Assembly (NCBI GenBank): GCA_004154925.1
Contig: QJNS01000124.1
Span: 62,001-126,000 of the forward strand
Length of the DNA: 64,000 bases
From: Monosporascus cannonballus
Taxonomy: Eukaryota; Ascomycota; Sordariomycetes; Xylariales
Reading direction: 5' to 3'
Below are positions 34,930 through 46,250 of this stretch, piece after piece. Below the pieces are notes generated by a model. The model was not told where the DNA came from and did not search any database. It was given only the letters and a program-made list of their open reading frames with translations. A program made the position numbers and the translations under genes. Position 1 is the first letter of the stretch; each line of letters starts with the position of its first letter.

Positions 34930-35307
34930 CTATGGATTAACAATGAAAAGATTTGGAAGACTTTGGAAGTCTTTAAAGACTTTAGCCACCTTCGCCACCG
35001 GATATAGGGGAGCTAAACTCTGAATTCCTAGACAGGGTCTCATAACTTTGCATCCACACTCATTACATTTCCAGATGCGCGTTCCTCAGTCCGTCAGGGC
35101 AGGTGTGAATACTGTACCGCAATCTAGGCATTGAAAGAACGGAGGCCGAACCGGCTCAGCGACGCCTACAGTCGATACCGAAGGGCCAGCGACTTCAGGT
35201 CTAGGCTTCAGAGACCGGGGATTTGACGACGGTGTCGCCGGTGTCGCCGGTAGTCGATAGGGTTGTCGGGGGCTGGACATATTGTGGACGGTGTTCGTAA
35301 TGGTCAA
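34930..35307 (-). pseudogene. Pro-rich protein with split CxxC pair, in-frame stop
   Basis: The minus-strand frame starts at 35,307 and meets TGA after 73 codons (35,086-35,088). The same frame then stays open for 51 more codons to TAG at 34,930-34,932. The first part is Pro/Ser-rich and likely disordered (SSPRQPYRLPATPATPSS) and ends with C60-L-D-C63. Directly after the TGA come W-K-C81-N-E-C84-G-C, so a four-Cys zinc-ribbon pattern is cut by the stop. The stop may be a mutated Arg (CGA) or Trp codon. Alternatively, removal of a GT-AG segment of exactly 33 bases (GTACAG to ACTGAG, with CTGAC inside) keeps frame and gives C-x2-C-x6-C-x2-C, but that is very short for a fungal intron. Family unknown. 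It lies nearest the mutated repeats. Confidence 0.45.
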
Positions 35308-35626
35308 TAGTCCACAACTTCACTGCTTTCAGCTTGGAAGGGGTGTATGGGCATTGATTGTTTGCATGAGGTATCAAGGGATTCCCTTTGGTAGTCTAGG
35401 TGAGGAATGTAGTGTGCTCTTTTTCTTTAGTGTCTCGCCCCGAAGCAAGGGGCAACAAAGAATCTCCCCTATGATTCCATTTAATGATCCACATTATATA
35501 AACATGTGATATGAACCCCATTTAGAAAATCCGCTTCTAGTACATCAGTGTTGCCATACAGTTGAAACGTAAAATAACTACCGCCCTATCCGGATCCAAT
35601 AGGAGACGGCCTCGTAGTTTTGCTCA
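35308..35626. other. Intergenic region between two minus-strand genes
   Basis: Normal composition; should hold the promoter of the Pro-rich gene and the end of the His-rich gene. No motif is assigned. The plus-strand frame at 35,282-35,509 has no domain. Confidence 0.4.
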
Positions 35627-36067
35627 TCAGCAGCCGAGCATTCTTCTCTCCGGAACCCTATACAATCTCCGGTCAAACCGTTCGTAATATCGCAAAGAGA
35701 CGCAATTGCGACAGTAACCATCCATGTACGGCTCCCGTCTCCTCAAACACCTTCGACAGGTAGAAGTGTATGGTCCATACCCCCAGGACGCATATTGTGG
35801 CTGATAAATAGCGGGAGCGTACGGTGTATAACCGCCTTCCGCAGTCAACCACATGGTCGAGCGGGGGGAATTGTAGATGACTGTGTTGTTTCGTCTGAAT
35901 GCCCGCTCATCGACGACGAGCTCCCCGTCATTGACAATGTATCGATTTGGACCGTCGCCATAGCGTGCACCCTGTACGAGTCGTTCCGCTAAGTCCAAAG
36001 TATTGTCGGGGTAGTGACGATGATGGTGATAGTAGTTGTCATGGTGGTGGTGGCGAGGCATTGCCAA
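35627..36067 (-). CDS. Small His/Tyr/Cys-rich hypothetical protein
   Basis: A complete 146-codon minus-strand frame. I do not recognise the family. The N-terminus is unusual: His at 6-9, 14-16 and 18 with Tyr at 12, 13 and 19, a pattern that could bind metal. Residues 80-100 are rich in Tyr/Pro/Gly/Gln and look disordered. Near the C-terminus C104-R-R-C107 and C119-R-N-C122 form a CxxC-x11-CxxC pair, as in zinc ribbons, within an Arg-rich tail (RRREPYMDGYCRNC). There is no signal peptide or membrane segment. A second Met at residue 3 is an alternative start. Its gene neighbour at 34,930-35,307 also has a CxxC pair, but no sequence similarity beyond that. The intact frame next to RIP-damaged repeats argues for a real gene; function unknown. 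Confidence 0.6.
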   Translation of the reverse strand: MAMPRHHHHDNYYHHHRHYPDNTLDLAERLVQGARYGDGPNRYIVNDGELVVDERAFRRNNTVIYNSPRSTMWLTAEGGYTPYAPAIYQPQYASWGYGPYTSTCRRCLRRREPYMDGYCRNCVSLRYYERFDRRLYRVPERRMLGC

Positions 36068-36876
36068 AGGACTATGATATTCGTAGATCGTATTAAATAT
36101 ACCTTAAATAGGGATATCGGAGAATAGGAGAATCACAAGCGTCAGTGGTGTGTAACGAAGATCACGGAGCAATTAAGAAGCAGCTTCCCGGGAACCAGGA
36201 CCCAATTGCCTAGTTCTTCCTATATATGCGGGCTTAGAAGATGTTCCTTCATCACGAGCTAAGGCAGCACTCTGGGAGCCTAGTAGATAAAGCCCATTCA
36301 AAGACGTGCATGAAAGCTGCAAAATTGTTCGTGGGATATTATGCACGTCACGCCTCTTCCACTCAGCCGCTGGGCGAAGCCAGCATCACCGCCACGTCAG
36401 AACAGTTCGCCCATACATCAGTCAAATATGCAAGCTGCCCAATGGTGAGCATTGGTAGCCTGGTTTGCCTGACAGCTTTTATGAAAAGAGGTTCATGCAG
36501 GTGCCAGATCCTCAACTCCGCACCGGCTACTCTACCCTCCATTCCAAACCGCACACCGAAATTCGGCATTCCTCTACACCGCATTTTAGGCTCTCCATGC
36601 CTCGTATTGGCCAGACTACGATGCATAACGCGACAGCCACCTGGCCAGCTTCAGAACCTCTTCTTAGGAAAATTGCAGAGCGCTGGAACATTCGAGGGTC
36701 ACGCAGCTGATATAAACGGTCACCGCTTATCATAAAGCACAGGATGACGCATCCGCTAGCACGCGGATCAATCATCGTGTCCCTTTCTTCAAGCTATGTA
36801 TCCATGCCAGGATAGAGCGAAGACATCTATGCTATCCATGTTCCGCCGTAACATACTAGCATTAGATGCTTAATGA
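36068..36876. other. GC-normal region with no supported gene
   Basis: About 800 bp between the His-rich gene and the GNAT gene. Several frames overlap on both strands (plus 36,241-36,735, 164 codons; minus 36,363-36,626 and 36,527-36,775). None has a domain, biased codon use or splice pattern that would single it out, and they overlap each other. It could hold an old pseudogene or regulatory sequence. Confidence 0.45.
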
Positions 36877-37651
36877 TTAAGGTGAGTGAGTCATTGGCCA
36901 GATATCCATACTTTCCTCCTCGCCTTCAACACGTATGATAAACGAGCCACAGAGATCGAAGCCGAGTTTTTCGTACAGCTTTTTGCCATTCGGATCCGTA
37001 GACAGAGTTGTAGAGACAACCCCTTGTTGCGATGCGCGTTCGAGGCCCCACCTACAGAGTCGCGTCCCGGCCCCTCGCCCCCTAAATGCTGGCAGGGTGC
37101 ATAGAACCCAGAGATGCAGCTGCTCGATGCCGTACTTCCCAAAGTATTCCTCAAATCCGGCCATCATTTGCTTCTTCCACTGCCTATAGTGGGCTGGATT
37201 GACGTCTCTCCGTATTACTTTCCCGTCGGGGTCATCAGGCACTCCAAGATCTGTCGGGCGTGTATTGATTAGCTCAACTGAATTATACAAGGTATAGAGT
37301 TATAATGATAGCCAATGTCCGATTTTGAGAAGGTGCACACATACCACCTCCCAGATGCGGTGCCCCTAGAGAAATGTCCCAGATGGCGAGGGAGACGGGC
37401 TTGTCGTCGTGGTCGCTGGCCGTCATGATCATGAGCGCGTACTTTTCGGGCTGCTCAAGGTATCCCTTGTATTCTTGCCGCAGCCATTTTCGGTTGTCTT
37501 CTGGGTACTCGTCCCGATGCGGAAACCTGTAGTCAAACTTGGGGTCGCCGGAAAGGCCTTCTAGGACGACCGTGAGGACATCGTCGAGGTCCTCGAGCGT
37601 CGCTCGGCGCAGCGTCAGGCGTTTGTCAGGGCCGCAATCGCCGCCACCCAT
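36877..37651 (-). CDS. GNAT-family N-acetyltransferase, two exons
   Basis: Exon 1 (37,651-37,345) and exon 2 (37,277-36,877) join across a 67-bp intron (37,344-37,278; donor GTATGT, acceptor TTCAG) to encode 235 residues without a stop. The product should transfer an acetyl group from acetyl-CoA to an amine; the substrate cannot be told. The N-terminal strand (RLTLRRATLEDLDDVLTVV, residues 11-29) is typical of GNAT domains. Motif A is LWVLCTLPAFRGRGAGTRL (158 on), with R-G-R-G-A-G at 168-173 for the CoA pyrophosphate, and motif B contains LYEKLGF at 203-209. I chose the internal ATG at 37,651 because it has A at -3 and the upstream 41 codons to 37,774 have no domain. This is the best-supported gene here. 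Acyl-CoA N-acyltransferases of this layout are common in ascomycetes. Confidence 0.85.
37278..37344 (-). other. Intron of the GNAT gene
   Basis: 67 bp, phase 1, GTATGT...TTCAG. Without splicing, exon 1 would run into an unrelated tail and stop; with splicing, the GNAT fold continues in frame (G-G, then V-E-L-I-N-T). The size is typical of filamentous ascomycetes. Confidence 0.8.
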
Positions 37652-38466
37652 CGTTCTGGTGTTCTTTTCTTTTGGGGCTTGGCGGTTCGCGCACCACGCA
37701 AGTGTTAGCATAAGACTTCCCAATTGATTGGATCGCGGGGCTCCTCGGGGTCTTTTAAGCTCCCAGATTCCCAACCCTTAAAGGTCCCAAGGATCACTAG
37801 CTCTTGAGTACTCCACTTCGCTTGCTGCAATTATCGACAACCTCCATTGCCGTGGATTCAGCTGCCATCAATGATGCGGGCACCAATAATGCTGGCCGCA
37901 CGCTCCATGCCGGTTGATTACCTTCCGAGTTCGTTGGTTCGTTGCTGGAGACTCCCGCGTGCCTAGAGAAGCCAGTTCATGCAAGCAGTTCCTCAAGTCC
38001 TAGCACGGCCATGCTATCAACCGGGGCGGCCCGGTATTTCTTTAACGGCCCCGAGTTGACCGCTACTCTAAAGGGAGAGAAACCACGATTCCGTGGCAGT
38101 CATGATGCACAGGAAGACCAGGGTATAAGTCTCCTTCAAGCTCAACGACTATCCGGGGATAGATAGTTCAATCGGCCATGTTACTGAGAAAATCGGAAGC
38201 TCCGCAAGCAACTATGCAATTGACACACATCTACGTGTCCACCAACAAAGCTTTTTCATCGACAATCGTCAATTAACACGAATAAGTCATACCGGTCCGG
38301 TTTTATCACTGGAATAGAGATTATGGAGTTCGTGTTATTTGAAACCAAGGCTTAGCAGCTGAACAGTAGCTAGGTCTTGGCCGAATTCGAATAAGATGGC
38401 CCTCCACGAACGGACCACCCCATTAACGCGCCATCCCACACTCGCCTTGGGTGTCGATCCACTTAT
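37652..38466. other. Upstream region of GNAT gene and right edge of the island
   Basis: GC-normal sequence that should include the GNAT promoter. A 74-codon plus frame at 37,942-38,166 has no domain and is not called. The island ends abruptly near 38,467, where composition falls to AT-rich within tens of bases. Confidence 0.5.
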
Positions 38467-39869
38467 TGATTTTTTTTTCATTGTAAAACGTGTGTCAATA
38501 ACGTTCTAGAAAATTGAAAAAAAAATATTCTTATTTATTAAAATCAGCGTTTTCGAAACATATGTAACGTTTTGCTTAATTTTATACAGTTTAAACGATT
38601 AACGAAATAAAACGTAAAAAAGTCTTATATTTAAGTTTCAAAGATAATTAACTTAATCAATAATATATAATATGCCGTATCTAAAATACAATTACGAAAT
38701 TCCCAATTAATAAGGTGTATTAAATAGTATTATGAATTTAAAAATAGATCTTAATTTATTAAGCTGCTGTATAAAGTTGATTAAATTATGCGTTACTTTA
38801 TTTACGATTTCGCTTATACGTGTATAGTTTTTTAATTAATAACGATAACTTTAAAAGATTAAAAAAAGGGTTTAATAACTCGATATTTCGGTTGTTATCT
38901 TAAAATCAAAACTTTTAAAAATATAACGGCCAATTATAAACGTTTAAAAGATATTTTTACGGTTTGAGATTTTATTTAAACGATTCATCTTGTTTGAAAT
39001 TAAGATTACTAAGTGAAAAAAAAAACCGGTATGACGTAAACGAAATTAAAATAATAAAAAACATAAATGAAACCTTTTTGGTTTTTAAAAAAGATCTGAG
39101 AAACTTTTGTTTTAAAAAATGTGTTTAAAAAAGTAAATCACTAGAATTATATATATTAATATTAATAGGCGTTCGTGGTCATTTTTCGTAAGTTTCAACG
39201 ATGTTAACGTATAATAACAATTGTTTTTTTTTAATTTTGACAATAAAGTATAAGAAAGTTCAAACATTATTTTGTTTAAAAGGAGCTATTTAAATATTGA
39301 AATCTGTTTAAAGTAATTTCGCGAAACCTTTATCGTTAATATTGAATTCAAATATTTAATAATACTTAGATTATAGAGGATTTTGTGTAAATATAGTTTT
39401 AAAAGGAAATATGTATTATCTTTCTGCTTATTTACGTCTTTTTTATTTTTTACATTTTTGATACTTTTATTATCAGTATATATATTACCTTAAAACGGAA
39501 ATATCTCTATTGATTTTACAAACGTCATTACTAATATGTTTCTGAAATTACAAACAAAACCGAACTGTTTAAGCGTTTGTGAAAACGAAAAAAAATATTA
39601 TAATAATTTCGCAATATGTTATAAAAACCCAGAATATAATAAGTTAGTATTCTATCAATAAATGAAAAATATTAAATAATAAATATCAAAAGAGAAATGG
39701 TGTTACAAGAAATGGATTTGTTTTAACATCAATTTGTATTATACAACATAAACTCTTTTGGCTAAATAACTGTTTTAAATATTAAAACGCGGAAATAATT
39801 TAGGAAATTAACCCTGTTTAGAAAATTTATAATAAAAGTTAATTTAACTTACGGAACTCCTATGGCATG

Positions 39870-39975
39870 CTTTTTGTTTCGTAAATTCTAACACGACCTA
39901 GCAGGATACGGCCTTTACAAACAGTCGTAACAAAAACGGCCAAAAGACCAAGTCAGTGAGATCTCGTAATAAATC
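39870..39975. other. Short GC-normal patch
   Basis: About 105 bp that keep CpA/TpG sites, with ACGGCC and its partner GGCC spaced about 30 bp apart (ACGGCCTTTACAAACAGTCG). No ORF or known repeat. Confidence 0.3.
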
Positions 39976-40102
39976 ACTAATTTACTAGTAACAAGCCAGC
40001 AACCAGGAATATTAACTTATTAGTAATAAATTAATAAACGGATTTATTAATTTTTGAATTATAAATTACTCAATTTTAATGAATATGTTTACTTATTAAT
40101 TT

Positions 40103-40127
40103 AATAATAATAATAATAATAATAATA
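40103..40127. repeat. AAT trinucleotide microsatellite
   Basis: About eight tandem TAA/AAT units. Confidence 0.8.
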
Positions 40128-43015
40128 TTTTATATTGCAATTTCTATAATTAAAATATTTTATTATTGTAAACTGTAATATATTTATTATTGCTTAGAAG
40201 TTTACGTTATCTTTCTTAATGCATATCCGTGTATATAAAGATGTATAATTAATTGAATTTTTAATCGTTATACGTTATAAGTATTTGGTTGATAATGTCA
40301 TGAATTCTTAATTAATATTTTCAATAATATATTTATTATCAAATAAACGAGAACTAAACAAAGTTAAAAGATTTTTTTTAAAAATGAATATTGAATTTAA
40401 GACCAAAGAAAAACAAGCTATATCTATCTAAAGAGATACATTTTGAAATTTAAATGAAGTAACTAATCAAAATATTTAATTCGAAAATAAAAATAAAAAT
40501 TTCGCACAACTTAAAAACATATACATATATTTCAATAAAACGACGATTATAGCGGTTATTGCGAGAAGGTTAATGTGGAAAGTTTTATACATTTAATTAT
40601 AATCTAATAAAAGATTAAAAGGAACTGTAAAATTATATAAAATAAACCTTTTGAACAGAATTTCAATAACACGATAAGTGTTTTTAATGTAATATAACAT
40701 ATATTTTGTATATTTGCTGGTTCTATTGTGAATCTCTATTTTACGAACCTAATTCCTGCTCGAAAATATATGAAAAAAAATTATATTTAACTTTAGTTAA
40801 TTATTTTAAAAGAAATATTGTACTGTTTTTCTATTCATAGCATACAAACAATAATATAAAACGATATTAAGGTCGAAATAAACGTCTAAATCTTTAAAAA
40901 CCCTTTTTAAATACTAAACCTAACAATAAAAACGAAAATATAAATAAATAAGGTATAATAAAAATAAATTTATATTTTATTATAATAATTTCTTAATCTA
41001 ATTATGCTTAAAGCGAAGTTAAAACTAGAGTACATTAATAATAAAATTCCTTTATTCTTATTTTTAAAAACATACTTTAAAACTCCGTTCACTAAATAAA
41101 TTAATCCGAATTTTTAACTGATTACGTAAATATAATAATTAAATGAATAGTTAATATTACAGTTAAAAACTTTGAAAATCAAACATTAAATATAATACCA
41201 AAATATAAGATATAATGCGTACTAATATATTTCCATATACTTATAATTATATTTATATATTTTTAATATAATATTGGAGTTTACAAAATTAAACCATATA
41301 GGTTAATTACAAAGTAATACAATATGAAATAGTATAATATAAAAAAACCTAGAAATCCTAGACAAATAACTAGATACCAATATTTAAAAAAAATATGTTT
41401 ATAATAAGAAGAAAACGATAATGAAATCATTATTATAATCTAGAATTAAAATACCGCATTTTGACTTTTAAGATAGAAATTCCGAGAAAAGTTTGAATAA
41501 ATAAAAAATCTAATTTAACAAACGGTGAAATAATTAACAAACGTTTTTTTTAAGAAATTTAAAAAAATACTGAAGATAAACAAAAAGATTTTATTTCAGT
41601 AAATTAAATCAGAATATTAGATTTTACGCTATTTATTAAGGCTGATCTAAATGCTATATTTATAATAAATGACAAAAGTCGATTTATTAACGAATTATTC
41701 CCATATATTAAAAGGATCCGATTTCTCTTTGAGGATTTGAGATGTAAAGTAGGAATAATCATAATAATAATAGTTTCGAATTATCTTTTCATATGATTAA
41801 ATTGACCGATAGAGAAATTTATAAATTTGACTTGAAGAAAAGTAATAGGTATAAAAAAGGCTTTCTATTATTATAAAAAACATAATTACTAAACGAAACG
41901 ATTCTAATTTAGCGAAGAATGCAAAAATATTACGGAAAAGCCTATTGCCGACCTTTAATTTTAACAAATATTTAGCATAAATCGAAAACATAAAAACACT
42001 ATTAAAATACAATACGAATATAATATAACAAAATGCTATATGATAACTAGAAAAACAATTGTTTGATAATATAAAAGAGTAAAACAAAACGAAAAATAAT
42101 TACGTTGATTGAAAGTTTACGTACGCTGGCGAAAACTGCAAATAATGGAATTAAGCGCATCTTAAAAATAAAAGATAAAAAATATTCGATAAATTTCTAA
42201 AAAAAAAACAATAAAAATTGTGTATAAAACAGCTCAAGATTAAGAAAACAGAAATGAGTTAATAAACATTATAAAAACAGGCTTTACGAATAATAAAAGA
42301 AATTATAGATAACTTGATTATTTGAAATATTATAATCGGAATATATTAATATACTGCAATAATAAACTAGGAAGTTTTAGATAAAAAATACATTATATTA
42401 AAGATAATTAAAAACCTTAGATTACTATAAGAGAATAAAAAAACTCTTATATCGCATAAATCACTAAAAGCTAAGAGTTTACTTGCTAAAATTAAAACAT
42501 TATACGCGAAATTGATTATATCAAAATTTATATTTACGAACAATTCTAAATAATCAATTTCAGCATTATATTATTAAACAATTACGATATAATCTTAAAG
42601 GAATTATAGTTATACCAGTATAACCTTTTAATTAATTAAAAGATTAACTAAGTATACAATATTTAACATTATACCGAGAGGCAAAAACAAAATAGATTTC
42701 GATATTCGATTTAAAACAGCGACGAATACAAGTATAAAAGCACGAAAAATACTTTTTACTCAAAAAAGAACCGTATAAAAATGAGCAGTAAAGAAAAATA
42801 CGACGTATAATTACAATTATTAAAGAAAGGTTCAGGCAACTAAATAACGATTTATATTAACAGCTTTAAAAGTTAAAAAGAAAAAAACAAATTAATATAT
42901 TACTATTATTTTTCGAATATCAATAACTATTTAAGAGAATTTGAAACTTATATATTGAAATATAACAAATAACATTACAGAATATTTCTTTTTAAAAAGA
43001 TATATTGAATTCGGG

Positions 43016-43285
43016 TAGGGAGAATTGGTCTTGATCAATGCGGATAACCATTTTATATCACGGTACGGAATGGGATTGTCGAAAAATAAAGAACTCGATC
43101 CGACTGTATTGCTGGTGTTGAACCTCGATGACTAAAAAAATGACAGAAGACGTAATAAGTAGTGATGGTCGCCGATGATGCCTGGGGGTTGAACCCATGG
43201 CGAAAAAGAATTTCTTAATATACATGCGAAGCTCGGGCTTTCAGATCAGCCGAGCCTGACCATGGGTGTAACACCCCGCCCCACT
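43016..43285. other. GC-normal insert with long imperfect hairpin
   Basis: About 270 bp of ordinary composition between AT-rich flanks. The right part forms a long inverted repeat: GGGGGTTGAACCCATGG (43,184-43,200) against CCATGGGTGTAACACCCC (43,260-43,277), pairing with one gap and three mismatches. Inside the loop is a second perfect stem, GCTCGG/CCGAGC (43,231-43,236 and 43,250-43,255). From 43,267 the sequence reads TGTAACACCCCGCCC, the form with which many fungal LTRs start. So this may be an LTR edge next to another insert, or a foldback element. No protein frame is seen. Confidence 0.45.
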
Positions 43286-46128
43286 TCAATATTAATTGAA
43301 ATTTTCTTTATTCTCAATCTTAACTAAAAAAGTTTTTATATTTTATTAAACAATATTTTAATAACTGCTTATAAAAGAGATATATTCGATCTTTTAAATA
43401 ATACTGAGTTATTAATTTATGTTTAATTTAAATTATTATTTTTCATTTAATAAACTTCATAAATTTTTAAATAATTTATTAAAGCTTTACAAAACTTATT
43501 TAAAATTATTATTTAATCAGAATTATATCACTTATCTCGAAATTCGTCAGTATTTAAAAGCATTTAAATTTGACGTCGAATATTGTTTTCCACTATCGAT
43601 TATTTGTACTTATATACGAAAATAAAGTTAAGAACGAATTATTTTTAAGCAGTTTTAAAAGTTTTCTAAAGCTTGTTATTAATTAAAATCCAACTTAGGT
43701 ACAAAAAGTACCGGATATTACTTTTAAGACAATTAATTAAAAATGAACTTAATTCCTAAAAGTATTTATTAAACTTATAATACTTATACTTAAAGTTGTG
43801 CTTATGGAGTTCATTTCTTAGAATAAATATATATTTTCTATAATTATTATAGATAAGCATAGTTTTCTTAAAGTATTACCAAAGACGATTATAATTTCAA
43901 ATTTCGGTTTTTTAGAAGAAGCATTTACAGTTGCCGCTTAATTCTAGGAAATTTGCAAATTATAGCGGGAATAGAAATGTATAAAAGAGAAAGTAGTTCA
44001 TAAATTATTTTATTAATTAAATTGTTTGTATAAACAATCGAATTAAAGTAATCCTTAAATTTATCATTATTTACAAAAAGCTAGTGCAAGATATATTTAA
44101 AGCCTTTAAATTATAAAATTCAAAATAATTCCAGAGTATTGAAAACCGATTAAAAACTCTCACAATGTAGGTTTAATCAAATATACGGAATTAAGTTTTT
44201 AAGTAATATTAGGAATACATTATTAAAAGATGAAATATCGCAAAAAAAATTGAATTAAAAATTACAATCAAATATATAAAAGATATACTGAAAATATATG
44301 AACATAATTTTTTTGATTATTTTACAGATATTTTGAATAGTTTATTTACAATGTCCGAAAATTTATATATAATATTTCATAATGCCGTTCTAATATTAAT
44401 TAAATATTAAGTGCTTAATATCGTTAAATTAATTAAAGAGAGAACAAAGTAAGTAATTATTAAATACGTTTTAATTTGAGCTTAATTATATATTTGAAAT
44501 ATAATAATCTATATTTAAATAATTTCAATAACTTAATATCAAATTAACTCTCTTTATCAAAAAAACGTAATTAAAATCGTAAATTACGAATACATTATAA
44601 AATTAAATATTATTTAAGTACAGTACATCTAAATTCTACCAGTTTAAAGAGAAATATAAAACGAAAAGTATTTCGACTACTATAAGATTAGAGATTATTA
44701 GGCTAGAAACCGCTCTAAATATAAGATAATAATATCGATTAATATGATAAATATTCACCCTTATGATTTTAATAACATAAAGTCTATTACAAGTAAACTA
44801 ATTATTAAAATACTTATTGAAATCGGAAAAAGTAATTTAGCGATTTTAAAAAAGAGTATTGGCAATTTTAAGATCAATAGATATACGTATTATATAGTTA
44901 TAAAAGTTTTCCCTATATAAAAACGCCTGTTTAAATTTGGTCAAAAATAATTATTATATAATATTTAAAATATTAAAGTTATATTATAATGATTTAAATA
45001 TAATATAACTATTAACAGGGTTTCGAAATTCAGCAATTAATAAGAAAAGGCTTGTATTTAAAGAATTTTAAAATAAATAAATATTTTGTAAAATACTTTC
45101 AATAATTTGAAAAATAAAATAAAATATTATAATTACTGAAAACGGTTAAAAAAAGGAGAAAGAATTGAATTTTATACGAACTCGAAATTTCCGAAACTTA
45201 ATATTTTTAATATATTATATCATAAAAGATCTCCAAATTTACCTAACTAAACTTTGTTACTAATTGTAAATATATTATTAAAATTTATATATTATATTTC
45301 AGTTTAAATATATCATATTTTATAAAAAGGGTGTGATTCTATATCTTTAATAGTATTCTATTTAATATAAAGATTTGTACAGTTTTACAAATATAAATAT
45401 TAAAGGCATATTATATATATAAATTATTTATTAATGTTAACGTTGGATTAATTAAGGAATTTAAAATGGAAAATCGGAATATAGGCAAATATACATTAAA
45501 AAAGTATACTCAATAACAATTAATTTGTATAAAGCATATATTAATTTTTAAATCGTCAATTTAAAATAATAACGTAATATATGTTTGGTTACTATATATC
45601 TGTGAGTAAATATTTAATGAAATATTAAAAATCTAAGATGTATATATGTTTTAAAAAGAGAATAAGAAATAATTTAAGTAAAATTAATTGAAATATATTT
45701 AGGTTTTAATTAAGTACTTCAAGGCTTCATGAGCTTAAGAACTTTAAATATTTCAAATAATAAAAATATAAAACAATTATAATAATGAAACTAAATATCC
45801 CCATATGTATTTGCAAAATCTTTATTAAAAATATTAAATATTTAAAGAAAACTCAAAAAAGAATGTTATAGTATTAATATAATAATATAATCCGGTCTAA
45901 TATACTATGTTACTATTTAAACGTTTCGAATATTATTCTTAGTAAAAGAAATTTCAATAATAATATTATACATACCGAACTAAAATCGATAATCACAATT
46001 TAGTCATACGTTAAAAAATATTAGTTAATAATACAATTAGCGCCATTTTTGGTAGAAATTAACATTTTAAAAAGAGATAAAGCCGAAAACGTATTTACAA
46101 TTTTAATTTAGTTCATTGTATAATTACT
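43286..46128. other. AT-rich gene-free region
   Basis: If 43,267 is an LTR start, the T-rich first few hundred bases belong to that LTR; the 68-codon frame at 43,419-43,625 lies within it and has no domain. No gene is supported in the rest. Confidence 0.5.
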
Positions 46129-46250
46129 TATTAATCTGGGTTTTGTCTCGATATCAATTTCTTAATATATTTACTAATATCACGATTGATATTTTACCGA
46201 AATCGTAGAAGGTAAAACAAATGAATCAAAACATAATAAAACAAGTTAGA
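46129..46250 (+). pseudogene. Possible Gypsy integrase fragment
   Basis: The plus strand reads I-D-I-L-P-K-S, a stop, K-V-K-Q-M-N-Q-N-I-I-K-Q-V-R from 46,185. This resembles the H-P-Q-T-D-G-Q-T-E-R-M-N-Q, E-Q-Y-L-R segment after the integrase core, but only about half the positions agree. Weak support. Confidence 0.25.

Larger units (their letters stand above)
38467..43015. other. AT-rich gene-free region
   Basis: 4.5 kb of RIP-like AT-rich sequence without a supported gene or domain. It contains a less mutated patch at about 39,870-39,975 and an AAT microsatellite at 40,103-40,127. The minus-strand frame at 41,797-42,087 is hydrophobic by composition only. Confidence 0.55.

Noticed and set aside
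36241..36735. 164-codon plus frame in the gene island
   Set aside because: Overlaps two minus frames, has no domain, and residue order looks random.
37942..38166. 74-codon plus frame upstream of GNAT
   Set aside because: No domain or splice context; likely chance in GC-normal DNA.
43150..43210. tRNA T-arm-like GGGGGTTGAACCC
   Set aside because: No matching acceptor stem, D-arm or anticodon arm at proper spacing; it is an arm of the larger hairpin.
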